This document shows positions 29,455 to 41,294 of a DNA stretch of 64,000 nucleotides, one piece after another. The position numbers and the translations under genes were made by a program. Origin of the DNA: Fulvia fulva (Eukaryota; Ascomycota; Dothideomycetes; Mycosphaerellales; Mycosphaerellaceae); contig NC_063013.1 in assembly GCF_020509005.1 (NCBI RefSeq), positions 3,534,001 to 3,598,000 of the forward strand, written 5' to 3'. Position 1 is the first letter of the stretch. Each line of letters begins with the position of its first letter. The notes below the pieces were generated by a model. It saw only the letters and a list, made by a program, of their open reading frames with translations. It had not been told where the DNA came from and did not search any database.

Positions 29455-30402
29455 CTACACTGTAAGATGACCAGACTTACTGCTCAACTTCTCATACTTG
29501 GGGTACAGCTCCGAGTACGTCTTGATCTTATCCTGCACTCCTTGATACGCATCGCTGCCTATGCAGATTCGCAGGGGCGGATCCTCCATCTTCGCAATGT
29601 CCCACATTGCTCGAGCACCCTGGATCGGGTCTCCCACCTGTGTACCATTTCGCTTACTCATGGTCTCCCTTGCGTTCAGATGGTCGTACGCCGGCTCCTT
29701 GGCATCTTCAAACTCCATGCTACGGCCTGCCCAGTCGGTACGGAAACCGCCAGGCTCGATGCAAGTAAAGTTGATGTTCCTGTACCCCACAGGTCACTTG
29801 TATTCTCTCTGGCAGTGAGGTCTGCCACATACCACTCGGGCTTCAACTCCTTGTTAATCGCCTCAGTCAACCCCTCGACTGCCCACTTCGAAGCGCAGTA
29901 GATGGAGAAAAACGGCACGCCACGTTGTCCACCAATCGATGTGACTTGTTGAATCTTTCCGCCCGCTGGCTTGTTCGTCTCTCGCATGATCTTCATTGCC
30001 CGTCGGGTGACCTTCAACAGACCGAAGAAGTTGACTTCCATCTGCTTTCGCGATTGCTCCTCGGTGACAGATTCGAATTCTCCGGCAAGGCCATAGCCTG
30101 CGTTGTTACAGACAACATCGATACGGCCGAATTGTTTGGTAGCGGCATCGAATGCCTTGTCCACAGAGCTACGGGCGCTGTTAGAGATTGCCAGTTGGTG
30201 GCGACTGGCGGACAATTTACCGTTGATCTGTTACATCAAGATCAACAGCGAGGTAGTTATCCTTCGTCGTGCCGTCGAAATGTAGCTTGGACGAGTTCTG
30301 TGCAGTGGCCACAACCTTATCACCTTCCTTCAAGCACTTCTTGACCAGCTCGTTGCCAAACGCCGTACTCGTACCAGTGATGAAGAAGACCTGTGGAGCC
30401 AT
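29455..30402 (-). CDS. Short-chain dehydrogenase/reductase
   Basis: Three exons: 30221-30402, 29833-30177 and 29455-29779, giving 283 residues. Classical SDR motifs: cofactor loop TGTSTAFG after the first strand, DLDVTD, NNAGYG, the catalytic Ser in TSIGG and YCASK with the active Tyr and Lys. EPGGFRTDW follows. The introns are 43 and 53 bp; the first is short, and its CTAAC sits very close to the acceptor, but it restores the frame exactly. The enzyme resembles the broad fungal oxidoreductase group annotated as retinol-dehydrogenase-like or ketoreductase-like. Substrate cannot be inferred. It is tail to tail with the NTF2-like gene, 112 bp apart. Confidence 0.88.
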
Positions 30403-30817
30403 GGTTGAGGTTGTGCCGAGTGATTGAGGTCTGGTTTGCATCTGGAAGGATTGTAATCCCAAGAGCAGTCGCAGCGCTACATGTACTTGTCTGACTTTTC
30501 TCACAATGATCATGGCACGCGACATTGCCATCAATTAAGACCTGACGTCAGCCGGTCTGGTCTCCGACGTAGACGATGATGGCTGAGGCAAGGTCTGGAG
30601 TACGTGAAGTACAGCTATTGGACGAGCTGTATCGAAGCTTTGGAGCTGCCCTACACCTCGCAGGAGTTCCTGGCGGCAAAGCGGGCGTGAGAGTAGCAGA
30701 ACGGAGATTGCGGTTTTAAACACTTCGAGGGAGGGAAAAGTTTTGGGGTGCTGCTGGAGATGTGCTGAAGCACAATGTGTTATCTTGACATAGCATACGA
30801 TATGACTATGTATAGGA
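30403..30817. other. Intergenic SDR/GH125
   Basis: The 415 bp hold the SDR promoter and the GH125 3' flank. The 127-codon minus frame here is an out-of-frame reading of the GH125 last exon and is not credited. Confidence 0.5.
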
Positions 30818-32422
30818 CTAGCCTTGAAAGCTCTGTTTGAGAATATCTGGCTTTCGGTCGTCAAGATCAAGAATAATCTGCCCGAAAAGTCCATTCGCCC
30901 AAGAGAACCTGTAGCCATGTCAGCAAGCCATCGATAAGGAGCATAGTCTCTCTACTCACCATTGACGGGTCCAATCGCTAACATTGAAACTGTTGATGGA
31001 CTCGTGGATCAAACCTAAGCCATCAGTACTGCTGACAATCTCCTGTAGCTGTTGGGTGATCTCTTGATCGTCACTGGTCGTGGCTATACGAACGATCGAT
31101 GCCATAGGCCACGCCATTCCTGGTCCTTGGTGTGGGCCGCCAATTGAGCTGATGACTGGTCCAGTGAAGAAGTAGGGGTTGGCGGGAGTAAGTAGCAGCT
31201 TCCTAGTGTTCTGATACACTTCGTCGTTCACATCCAGATAGCCAATAAAAGGCGCCGACAGCAAGGACGGTATGTTCGCATCATCCATGATGTTCTGCGA
31301 GAAGTAGCCATCGACTTCGAAAGCGTATACCTGACCGTGGCCAGGAAGGTGTACGATCCCCCACTTGGTGATGGCTTCCCTCAAGCACGATGCCATGTCT
31401 CGCATTTTGGTCACGAGCGCGTCCTGCCCATCGATTTGAGCCATGATGTCGGCAGTAGATCCAAGGAACCTCGAGAACATCATGTTGGCTGGGATGAAGC
31501 CTTGGTAGATGGTAGCATCGTCGCTTGGCCTGAAGAAGGATCGTACCAAGCCAGTGCCATTGTTAAGAGGGTTGCCCAAACCATCGTTGGCCTGCGTCTC
31601 CGTCGACCTGTCCGTCATTCTCGTGAATGTGTATGTGATGTTCGCAACTCTTCCATCCGGCTCGTATGTGGGTAGCATCATCTCTTCTGCAACTTTCAAT
31701 ACTGCTTCCACTCCCTTCACCCAACTGTAGCGCCTGAAGAAGTCGATGTCTTGGGTAGCGTTGTAGTAGTCGTGCGAGATCTCGAGGAAGGCTGCGAGCG
31801 AGTCGAGCTCGTACTTGCATTCAAAGACTGAAGCGTTGTCATACCTTGGCGTCACCATATCGTCGCTCGCTGAAGGGTTTTCGGATGGTGCTATTCCAGA
31901 TTCTGTCGGTGGTTGGAAGGAGTTGCAATATGGGTCGATGAGCAAGTAGCGAGCTTGCAAGTTGATGACACCACGATACAATGATGCCAATGAGTTCTGC
32001 TCCGAAGATGGTTCCAAAAGTGGTAGGTAGGACTGCATTTGGTTGGCCGAGTCGCGCAGCCACATGGCGTTGATGTCGCCAGTGATCAAGAATGTCAGCT
32101 CTTCATCTTGCGATCCATTGGCATAGCCCTTCCACTTCACAGCAGTGTCCAAGGTGTTGGGGTAGGAGTTCAGAAAGAGTCTGCTCAAGTCCGGGTCTGA
32201 GATCTTCAGCGATATTTCCTCGATTTTCTGTTCGACCACCGAGGAGTTGAATGTGCGACATCGTGGTACTGGTCGCTGGTAGGAGAGGTTGAATCTACCG
32301 CCCGAGAATGGGCCATGCTGTTCTGTGGAGTACACGGAATAGTCGGGACATGTCAGGTTGACTCCATTGACGATCTGAGCGACTGCTGTCGAGGCCAAAG
32401 GCACCACGTACTTCAAGGCCAT
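30818..32422 (-). CDS. GH125 exo-alpha-1,6-mannosidase, secreted
   Basis: Exons 30960-32422 and 30818-30908 (51-bp intron), 517 residues. Reading without the intron stops right after WTRQW; splicing restores the conserved end [19 protein letters not shown] signal peptide precedes CPDYS. Family blocks include [78 protein letters not shown] and the C-terminal [14 protein letters not shown]125 (former DUF1237) enzymes are metal-independent and release mannose from alpha-1,6 linkages. The protein likely trims fungal or host mannans outside the cell. Several NxS/T glycosylation sites are present. Confidence 0.94.
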
Positions 32423-34003
32423 GATGTACCAAAGGCTCGAGCGCTTGAGGTACTACTTCAATTGGGATCCAGGGCAGACTTATTAAGCGTAGCGACCGAG
32501 CGCTAGCCACACCGGAGTACGAGCTTGCGAGTACGTAGGTGAGGCGTCAGCGAGGGAGTGAAGCTCTATACCAGCCCTCAACTAGCCTTGGCGCCCGCTC
32601 TGATTGGTCAACTTTCAAGTTTTCGGGTCACGTGACCTACCGCACTGTGCCTTTCGGCGAACTCGCAAACATATACTTGTCGCTAACGCCTATGTCGTCG
32701 TATCATAAGCACTGTGCGTCGGGTAGCGGTAGCGTGGATCGCACGCTACTTTGCAGTCTAAAAGGGTTGGTAGAGAGCTCCACTCCGCTACGCTTACCTT
32801 TGGAGGTTCACAACCGCCAACAGCACATTTTAAGAGCTGTCGGCTAATATCCAGATCGGCACTGGGGGAGGTCTGAGAAGTGTGTGGAGTCATTCCCAGA
32901 AGAAGGATGATGGTGCAGGCGCGTAGTCTGTGTCTGGACAGGATATCCTTCCCACTGGAGCCACAACCATCATGCCATACTGTAAGCCTATAACCGGTCC
33001 AGGTTGCACTCGAGGCCTAGACTGTGCTCGCCCTTGAACCTTTTGCGTGAATGGTGGTGCCACCGTGTGCGAACAACGCTGCAACAGAGCATGGCCATGG
33101 CAATGGACGGGAGCGTACAGCAGAGTGACGCAGCTGCAGAGCATCTGTGCATGCAAAGGAGCGGGTGTTCCTGACATGGGCGGCCAGTGGCGGGGTAGTA
33201 CGGTAGCACGGGTAGGTTGCATCCGTTGTCGCACTCCAACGTCGCAATTTCTTCTTGTCATGCGTGCATCTTTAGATTCTTTACCTGCGCCATGTGGCCA
33301 GTGACTTCATCTTGGCGCTCCACACCCCGGACGATGTGGAGCACGCGGAGTCTAGCATCGAGGGTGTAGACCCTGTAGAGACAGCATCTTGGCCACCATG
33401 CGCGGTGTGTAAAACGTACTGTGGTAATGAAGCCCTCGACTCTGGAGGGAGAAGAACCTGAGGCTGAAATGCCAAGTCGAGCGGAGCACTCACGTCGGCT
33501 CAACTGCGCTTGCAGAATTGGCAAGAGCTACATATACCGCAGGTAATCCCACGCTTCTCACCGCACTATTGGAGCATAGCTTCAATGCCCGCATAGTTTA
33601 ACGGTTAGAACATAGGTCTCATATGTCTTGATTGAGCATAGCTCAAGCCACCCTATGAAGGCCATCCTAAGATCTGAGTTCGAGTACGTCTCTGCTCAAA
33701 CAGACCGCACGCACTGCGCATGACTGACATGCGCTCAGTTCTCAGTGCAGGCAATGCCACAGTTCACCTTTTTTGCATTTCTTTTGCCCTTCGAGCTCAA
33801 TCCATTTGGCGGATACTTTTGCGTCTTTCGTCGCTTGTGACAAGAAAGTGAGCTCGATATGACTCTAGCACTGCCTTGCTGAAATCAATTGATCAAATTT
33901 TGTAAAAGCTTGTAAAGATATGGCGTTCATCAATAAATTTTGAGCTGTACTACCAAGTCGCTGCAGATTGTGAAGTGGTTCCATCTCCCTGTAATCACTC
34001 CCG
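32423..34003. other. Gene-poor stretch with a tRNA relic
   Basis: About 1.6 kb without a protein gene I can support; overlapping frames around 32.9-33.5 kb show no domain. The only recognisable item is the tRNA-like element at 33587-33697. Confidence 0.45.
33587..33697 (+). pseudogene. tRNA-like relic, perhaps tRNA-Met(CAU)
   Basis: The first 37 bases (33587-33623) look like a genuine tRNA 5' half: GCCCGCA acceptor strand, TA, D-arm GTTT AACGGTTA GAAC (a good A box), then TAGGT CTCATA with CAT in anticodon position. An insert follows, with a perfect TTGAGC-ATA-GCTCAA hairpin at 33632-33646. A B-box-like GTTCGAGTAC occurs at 33678-33687. However the T-stem does not pair, no TGCGGGC is found to close the acceptor stem, and the anticodon 3' strand needs an extra C. 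I therefore call it a decayed or mutated tRNA. Confidence 0.45.
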
Positions 34004-35728
34004 CTAGATCATTGTCTCCATGCGATGTATCTCAGAGTTGCTCGTCCACCGTCGCAGGCTCTTGCCATAGTAGTAGAGAGGCACTGTGAGCACCACCGGC
34101 AGAAACGAGACCGCGAACTGGATCATGTAGACCGAGATCCATCCGTTTTGGCCTGGCATCACGCCCCGCTCGGTAGCGATGTCAAACACCCAGTAGCTGA
34201 GACAGAATCCGAGGACGTTCTTGAGTACGGTGCCCACAACCATGATCTCACCCGAGATAGGCTTGTAGCAATCGATGGCATACGCAATAGCGATAGCCGG
34301 GATTGAGGTGACTGCTAGACCAGAGAAACCAAACCCGCAAACGATAATTGCCTCCCAAGGCCAGAGATTTTGGTATCCGACTGCTCCAACCACATGAGAG
34401 ACCAGGAAGAAGCAGCAGTACGGAAACAAAGCTGGCAGACGGAATTCGGCTTCACGAATACCATTGTTCCTGATAGTCATGCGACGTGCCCACCAGTCTG
34501 AAAGCGGTCCGGCTGTGAGCACACCAAAGATCCCGCCAACGAAGAACGCGAAGTTGGAGTAGCCGACAGTCTGAGGGTTCCAGCCATACGCTGGCGATCC
34601 GAACACTCCGGACTCGGTGAGATTGAAGATGAGGAGCAGATCAGCTGGACCAGCAAGCATCAGGGCGCTCCAGAAGACGATGGGGTTCAAGAACACCTTG
34701 ACTGGCGTCAGAATGTCACGGATGACGAAGCTCATCCAGCGGCTGTCGGGCTTCGTCGCAGGTGCAAACTGACTCTTGCCAGGACGACCCTTGCGAACGT
34801 ACTGACCGTCAATAACCCCGGACTGACTGTTGGCCTCGGTATCGATCACACTCTTCTCCTGAACCGCGCTCGTATTCTTGCCGTCGCGATCGTGGCCGAT
34901 CCCACCGGCAGCGGCGCGGTGGAACTTCGTCTCTGGGTAGCAAAAGATCAGGAGGATTGTAACAAAGCCGGCCATTGCGGTAGACAGCCAGAAGAAGCTT
35001 CGCCAGCCGTGGTGACTTCCGATGCTTCCTGCCATGATTGGACCGAGAAATGCTCCTGAGAAGTAGAACGTAAAGTATGCCGCCATCCAGGTTGCGCGTT
35101 CGTGCAGAAAGAACATATCGGCTATCGTTTGGACCATGATTGTCTCGCTCGTAGCTGCGACTATCCCGTTACAAGCACGAGCAGCCAACAAGCTCTTGTG
35201 GCTCGAAGCGAGTGCCTGCCAGACATTCGTCAAGACGACCAGGAAACCGAAAAAGATGGCAGTAGGTCTGCGACCGAAAATGTTGGATACCGGCACGATC
35301 AGGATGTTGGCGAATCCGAGGGTAATCACATTCAAGCCGGTCAACAGAGAGAGTTGCTGTTGGTTGAGATGGAATTCCTGGCCGAGAAATGGGAACAGAG
35401 GTGCCAAGCTCAGTGCAGAGCAGACCAAGACCCAGACATATAGCAGCTGAGATACAGCAGTGATCAACTTCCACGAAGTGCTCCAATTTAGTGGGTCCCG
35501 GGGATCGTCTGAAGGATGGGGTACGAGACTATGATCATGGTCAGTCTGTAAACGTTGTCCTGGCTTGATCGATGGGACTCACACGGAGCCATTGCCTGCA
35601 CCACCGACATGGGCAAAATGCATATTACCAACATCTTTCATGACCTCTGTGCCAGGGATCACTTCAACATCAAGATGTTGAGCCGCCGATTGATTTACGG
35701 ACTCGATTGAGTGTTTGATGTCAGCCAT
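34004..35728 (-). CDS. MFS transporter, DHA1-type
   Basis: Exons 35583-35728 and 34004-35528 (54-bp intron), 556 residues. The cytoplasmic N-terminus ends in the fungal block VPHPSDDPRDPLNWS. Twelve hydrophobic segments follow, in two groups of six around a charged loop (about residues 235-285). The loop between helices 2 and 3 has the motif-A remnant SNIFGRRP, and ARACNGIVAATSETIMVQTIADMF matches helix 4/5 of drug:H+ antiporters. The family exports drugs or metabolites or imports nutrients; substrate is unknown. It lies beside the Dabb and SMP-30 genes, so export or import linked to those enzymes is possible. Confidence 0.9.
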
Positions 35729-37432
35729 GATCGATAGGATTGTATGCGACAGGGCTGACGAAACTAGGTCGCGACAACGCGTGCTGCGTCGAGGAAGGTC
35801 TGTCCGAGGTATATCTCGACTTGGTGACAAGCTTTCGGTCTCGCCAAGGGAGGGATGTGCTAGAACGGAATGGAGTTACTCGAGTGCAGAGCACTTACAG
35901 AACTTCGCTAGGGCTGACGGATCTCAACTGTACATACAAGGCCGATATCGACGAGTAAGTCTCTGTGCGTGCCGAAACGTAGACCGGACCATGGCATCCC
36001 GACAAGGTCTGAAGGCTGCTTAGGTGCGTCCTAGCTGCAAGGCCTTTGAAAGTCACGGCATGAGAGGCGAGCTTCCACGAGGCACTATGACCTGTCAACT
36101 CATGTCGAATGCATGGATTCACGTGCGGTCCACCAGATGGTGATAGGTCGGCTCGACTTCGTGGCAAACCCAGCGCACGAATCAAATGCAGTCAGGCCTG
36201 TGTCGAAGTCGTTCCAGAGTCGTGAATTGGCTTCCGGGCTTAGAGAATCGCTCTTCATGACGCAGTGACTATCCGGAAATTGCGACTCCACTGGCAGCGC
36301 AAGGACGCTTTGGGCTAATGCTCAGCAACAGATGCAGGAGGAGCTCGAAGTTTGGCCTTTGGCACGAAGCTTACACAGCGTATCATGGATGGCGAACGCC
36401 CTGAAGATGCAGTGATCAACACCGTCAGCACGAGCATGCATCTCGGTCTCTTTCTGCCCCATGCTGGATTCTATCGCGCCACGTTGTAGGTGCAGTTAAG
36501 CAAGCTGTAGATGCTTTCTTGTGATAAAACTGTTGGCGACAACGAGCGGCCTGGTGCGCCGGGTGGCCATCGTATCCGCAGAGGGAATCGGGATGCGTGA
36601 CGACTGTCGCACACGTCTCGAGCCGTGTAGCCACAGGTCTGTGGTCAATACATGGTGCGTATCGAAAGGAAGAGGTTCCGAAAAGGTGGGAACATGGAAG
36701 TGCATGCACGGTGGATTCGGCTCCGCCTGCCGAAAATCCCTGCACCCGCAGAGACAGGGGTGAGGAGGGGGCCTGCGATCTCTTCTGCATCCCCCCCCCT
36801 TCTGTTCTTCTCCAAAGCGTGTCAAGATGAGCTGTACAGTTATCACTAGCGAAACCATCGAAGGACGGTCCACAGGAATAACAGACCACCACACAACACC
36901 CTTCCAACGATGGCTGGCCTCCACTTTGTCTCTGGGTCTTCGGAGCTCTGCATAATCTTTCTCTATGCGCCGGTACGCACAATCTTTACGGTAGCGACAT
37001 GGCGACCCATGTCGAACATCGCGTGCCGATCGGAGACTTATGCTGCACCCTGCTGCATAGGGCGCCTGAAACGATGCATACCACTGCTCACTTCTACGAA
37101 GTCAAACAGCCAGACTTCACACCCACTTCGTGTCTCGGGACCGAAGTATGCATACACCGAGACTTCTGAAGTATCATGGTAAGAATAGCACAGTCGGCAA
37201 CATCTGATCGATCCAAGCTGTAACGTACGCTGCATGTCGAGAACTGGATCTCCGGTCCAACAGGACCTCTCAAAAATGCTCTTACGAACAATATCATTCG
37301 GTTCGCGTAAGCAAGAGCCTTTCAGGTGCCGGGTCAAATATGAAAGCCTCTCAGCGATCGTACTTTGCTCAAGATCCCATCGTCGACGCTGTCTCTGTTC
37401 TACTGAGAACGGTGTTCACATACTTCGATACC
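35729..37432. other. Long gene-poor stretch
   Basis: About 1.7 kb between the MFS and Dabb genes. Several overlapping frames of 60-185 codons (for example minus 36425-36982) lack any domain or splice logic. A run of nine C occurs at 36791-36799. I see no gene. Confidence 0.45.
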
Positions 37433-37958
37433 TCAGAACTCCAGATCATACGCCAGCCTGCACAAACATCAACGTCAGCTTGAATTCCCAGTCGAGGAAC
37501 ATTCACAACTATACGTACGTGTCGTCACAGACAGCCTCCCGAAGAGCATGTACCCTGGCGACAGATTAGCATCAGGCAGTGGTGCGTACATCACGGCAGG
37601 TCGGCGTACTTGAGATGGGCAGGGTGTTCGGCATAGACTTTTATATCCTCTTTCTTGTCCAATATCGCCACTAATCCGATGTCAAACCCATGGGCACGCG
37701 TAGCCAGAACCGGAGGACCAAAGTCAATTCTCTGGAGACCTACAGCTGTCAGTTCAAAGGATTATTGTGCCACAAATGCTGTACTCACCTGGGACTTGGC
37801 CGACCATGGCACTTCCGGCAGCCTTCAACTCTTCCACCTTCTCTTGTGGAGTTCCGGGCTTGAGCTTGAAAAGCACTGTATTCGCACGACTTATCAGCGG
37901 CAGCTCTTACTGTTCGGAGTAGTCTCAGATGCGGCATACCAATGTGGTAGACTGTCAT
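37433..37958 (-). CDS. Stress-response A/B barrel (Dabb) protein
   Basis: Five tiny exons on the minus strand: 37940-37958, 37789-37875, 37610-37739, 37519-37554 and 37433-37457, 98 residues. Spliced, it gives a full Dabb domain (PF07876): MTVYHIVLFKLKPGTPQEKV, MVGQVPGL, AHGFDIGLVAILD, YAEHPAHLKVHALREAV and the C-terminal CDDTLAYDLEF. All four introns (64, 49, 55, 61 bp) have GT..AG ends, a CTGA(T/C) or CTAAT branch and correct phase. Dabb proteins are dimeric alpha+beta barrels; some are polyketide cyclases or aldehyde-related enzymes, many are stress-induced. It is divergent from the SMP-30 gene with little space between, suggesting shared control. Confidence 0.9.
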
Positions 37959-38158
37959 ATTGAGTGGATGGCTAAGCCAATGTGCAAGTCTGAATTGAAT
38001 AGCAGTTGCAGAGCACAAGACAGGTTTTGGATATCAAGCAAGAGAGAGCTTCCCAAGAACCCCACTTCGACGGCAATTGAGTGGGCGACCCACCCGCGAC
38101 CTCGTTGCAAAACTCCAACTCTAACGATCGCCTTTGCAACAAGGATGACCTTCCCAGC

Positions 38159-39527
38159 CAGACTTCGACCGGTCTCACTCAATCGGTCATCGTACGGCCG
38201 ACCACGACTTGTTTAGGAGCTCACGATGCCATTCTAGGATCAGTACCTGCTACACATGCCAACATCAATGCAGTGTTCGTGAACCAGAACTTCGCTGTTA
38301 TACCCGGAGAATGGAAGAACCACGACATAGGTATGTTTTGACGCCATGAAAGATAACGATTGCGTACTAACTTCAGTTTAGCATCGGCCTTCTACGACAT
38401 CGTGCCAGCGGAGCAATGTGTCTCTGAAGCCTTGAACAAGATCAAGACTGCCGATTTCATTGCTTTTGATGGCTCCTTTTTCGATATCATTGGCATGAAT
38501 GCGAAAATCGAGCGAATACAGTCCTTCCTGGTAGATAAGCAACGCGTGCACGAAGCTCATGTGTATCTACCTGAGAGCAATGAGCTCCTCTACCCAGACA
38601 CGACCGAAGCAGGGTTCATGTACGCAATCAACATCGACAGTCACGAGGTGAGAATGGAAGTTCCTGTCATGTAATCAAGAAGAGAACAGCTGCTGACTTC
38701 CACAGCTCCGCAGAATCGATCTCAACCCGAAGCTGGGGAACATTAATGGTGGAACATACCATCGAGGAGACGTCTACGTCGCAACAAACGGAGGCCACGC
38801 ACGAGGCATCTACAAAGTCAACGTAACCTCCGGCAGAGCTGAAGCATTAGTCAACAACTACCGAGGACGAGACCTCAACAGTCCCAACGATCTCATCTTC
38901 GACTCAAGATCAAACCTATATTTCACGGATCCATCCTATGGCTACGACCAAGGCTGGCCACAAGTACAAAGCCCAGAACTCCCTAATGCAATCTACCGCT
39001 TCGACCCTCGCACAAAAGCGCTAACAGCATTATCCAACTCGGCAGTGCTGATGCCAAATGGCCTCGCCCTGTCAGCCGACAAGAAGACTCACTACGTAGC
39101 AGACAGCAGCTCCTCCTCACTGCAGCCAGCAAGTCAGCGCGCAGTGTTCGCATTCGACATTCGGGAAGGTGGTCTACTAGACGCACCACGACTCGTGTAC
39201 CAGGTTGAGGGCGGGTGGCCGGATGGATTGCGCGTGACAGAGAGTGGGCTTCTGATCGTGGGCGTCTATGGGGGTGCCGACATTGTAGATCCAAAGATTG
39301 GCAATCTGCTGGGCAAAATTAATGCGCCTGATGATATTATCTTCAACTTGGAGCCGGCACGGGGAAGCGGGGTCCGGTTGTTGACTGGGAAGAAGCATAT
39401 CTATAAGGTCACGATGAGTGAGAGTGCTGTGAAGCCGTGGGTCGCTGGTAAACCGCCATTCATACATGCGATCATCGAGTCGGTTGCTGGAGTTTTAGGA
39501 ATAGGCTCGCAGAGGCAGGAACTTTGA
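38159..39527 (+). CDS. SMP-30/gluconolactonase-like beta-propeller protein, 5' end unresolved
   Basis: Recognisable exons: about 38159-38330, 38382-38647 and 38706-39527, joined by 51- and 58-bp introns. The last exon carries the propeller motifs NGGTYHRGDVYVATNGG, LNSPNDLIFDSRSNLYFTDPSYGYDQGW, LMPNGLALSADKK (metal-binding Asn/Asp set) and WPDGLRVTESGLL. The family hydrolyses lactones with a divalent metal. No ATG lies in frame: the frame opens at 38081 after a stop and reads from GTG. A CCCAG acceptor at 38154-38158, with CTAAC upstream, suggests a first exon that I could not place in the short space before the divergent Dabb start. A truncated 5' end is the alternative. Confidence 0.8.
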
Positions 39528-39857
39528 CTGGTTCTTGGACTTCTAGGCAGGCCGATATGATCTTAATGATCGTCACGTTCTGGTCACGAGGATCTGATGC
39601 GCGACATCTGTCGGTATCTACGCGACGTCTCGATGCTGCAAATCGATTGCCAGCGCAAGCTTAGAGTCGGATGATCTGCCGGCACTTCCAGTACGAGTCG
39701 GCAAGCCGGCTTGCTAAATATGTGAAGATAACGATTGGTGGGCTCAAGATTTGCATTGTGCTGAGCTAGTGATGAGCTGTCGTTTGCTGTGAGTGAGCCG
39801 ACGTCTTTGTACCTTGCTCAGCCGCTAGCATCCAGGCCACCGGAGGCTCGACTTGAG
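39528..39857. other. Intergenic, tail-to-tail SMP-30/phosphatase
   Basis: The 330 bp between two convergent stops show nothing recognisable. Confidence 0.5.
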
Positions 39858-41294
39858 CTAGTACGGTTGGACCCAAGCATAGGAAGAACATCCCGTCTGC
39901 GACGGCGAGGCGCTGACGGTCGTGGTTGTCGTGTACTCGTTGATCGGAGCAGTCTGGCCAGGCACAAATGGGGCCTGAGTGTCAAGGCTCGGTAGGGGTG
40001 CGATGGTCGATGAGCACACACATCCTTGGGCCTCCGACCCTACGCTCGTGATGGGAGGGGCGTTATGGCACCAGGTACTAGTAGTGAAGGAACCAACTGA
40101 CGTGGTAGGCGTATCACTTGCCGGTAGAAACTTGGCTTCGACAAGCACTGCTGATCGTTAGCATGTGGGATTGTCAACGTGTTGCGCAGCGGGTACTTGC
40201 CAGGAATGACGGAACCTGTTGCGAGACTAAAGCTTTGGTGACCAATAACGTCAAGGATGGTTCCAATAGTGCCGCTGTGAGATGTGAGAGAGATCCAGGT
40301 GTGATCATCCTGAGGACAAAGTATGTTAGCGTGGGCTTTCGCAGCAGGGCAGATGCCACGGACGCCCAGAGAACATCTCAAATATCGCATCGTGAGATCT
40401 GCACATGGCAATGCTTACGTTAGTGAAAACGCCGTCCAAGAGGGTCAACATCCTCTTCTCATGCGCACTGTCAGGTTCGGCGGTGACGCCATTCCATAGC
40501 TCGTCGTACTCATTCAGACCCTGCTCGATCTCAAAGTCTGGGTACGTCGCCTCGATGTACGTCCTGTTGCTGCGGTGATCACAAGTATGGATGGAGATGC
40601 CTTCTCTCAGCAGTTCCTCCACCGTTGGAACGAACGAGTAGTACACTGGGAGATCCAGACCAGCAAATGTCAAGTTGGCGGTCGCCAGACATCTCGAGAG
40701 GGGCGAGGTGTAGTAGCTCTGAGGGTAGGGAATCTTCTGAACCTCGATCTCATGCTTCCAGAAGTTGTGAGCGATTTGAGCCTGCAATATGCCATCGGAG
40801 GTCAGCTGAGCGTCCTCCCAGTGGGGTGTAGCGTTCCCCTTCAATTGTGCCCAGTAGCAGTTCCATGCTGGGGTACGGTAGTAGCTCTCAGCAGCATTGT
40901 GATATCCTTGGCCATGTCTTCCCATGAAGAGGACCTTGTAGACGGTGTTGAGGGGTGCAGCAGCATTCAGGGCGTCTACTTGTCGCTCGAACTTTTGCCA
41001 TTGAGTCAGGTTTGCCGTAAGACCTTCAGTCGCTGGGTAGGATCGATCGATCAAGCCGAAGTTGCTCAGGGTCTGCTAGTTGTCAGAACAGGATGCACCT
41101 CTCGAGAGAGGTAGCAGTCGCGATGCGGAGTTGCGTACGTAGTTGAAAGTGGAGGCGTTGGTCGTTGGCTCGTCCTGCAAGAAGGAGCCTGTGATGGTGG
41201 TGTAGTTAATGTATCCCGCAGAGTCCGAGGTCTTCAGGCTGGCAGCAGTCGCGCCTGTGACTGCGATGGCAGCCAATGCAATGGTTGCAATCAT
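39858..41294 (-). CDS. Secreted histidine-phosphatase (phosphoglycerate-mutase-like) protein
   Basis: Four exons: 41139-41294, 40419-41072, 40201-40309 and 39858-40147, giving 402 residues. A signal peptide (MIATIALAAIAVTGATAA) is followed by the branch-1 signature FMGRHGQGYHN, with the catalytic Arg-His-Gly, then YYTSPLSRCLATANLTF and the second His in SLTSHSG. The third intron (40148-40200) starts with GC instead of GT; exon joining gives SVIPVLVEAKFLP, as in relatives. Introns measure 66, 109 and 53 bp. The tail after about residue 325 is Ser/Thr-rich. The enzyme is probably an extracellular or vacuolar phosphatase of unknown substrate. Confidence 0.9.

Noticed and set aside
36425..36982. 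185-codon minus-strand ORF
   Set aside because: Low-complexity, Cys/Arg-rich shadow-like translation with equally long frames on the other strand.
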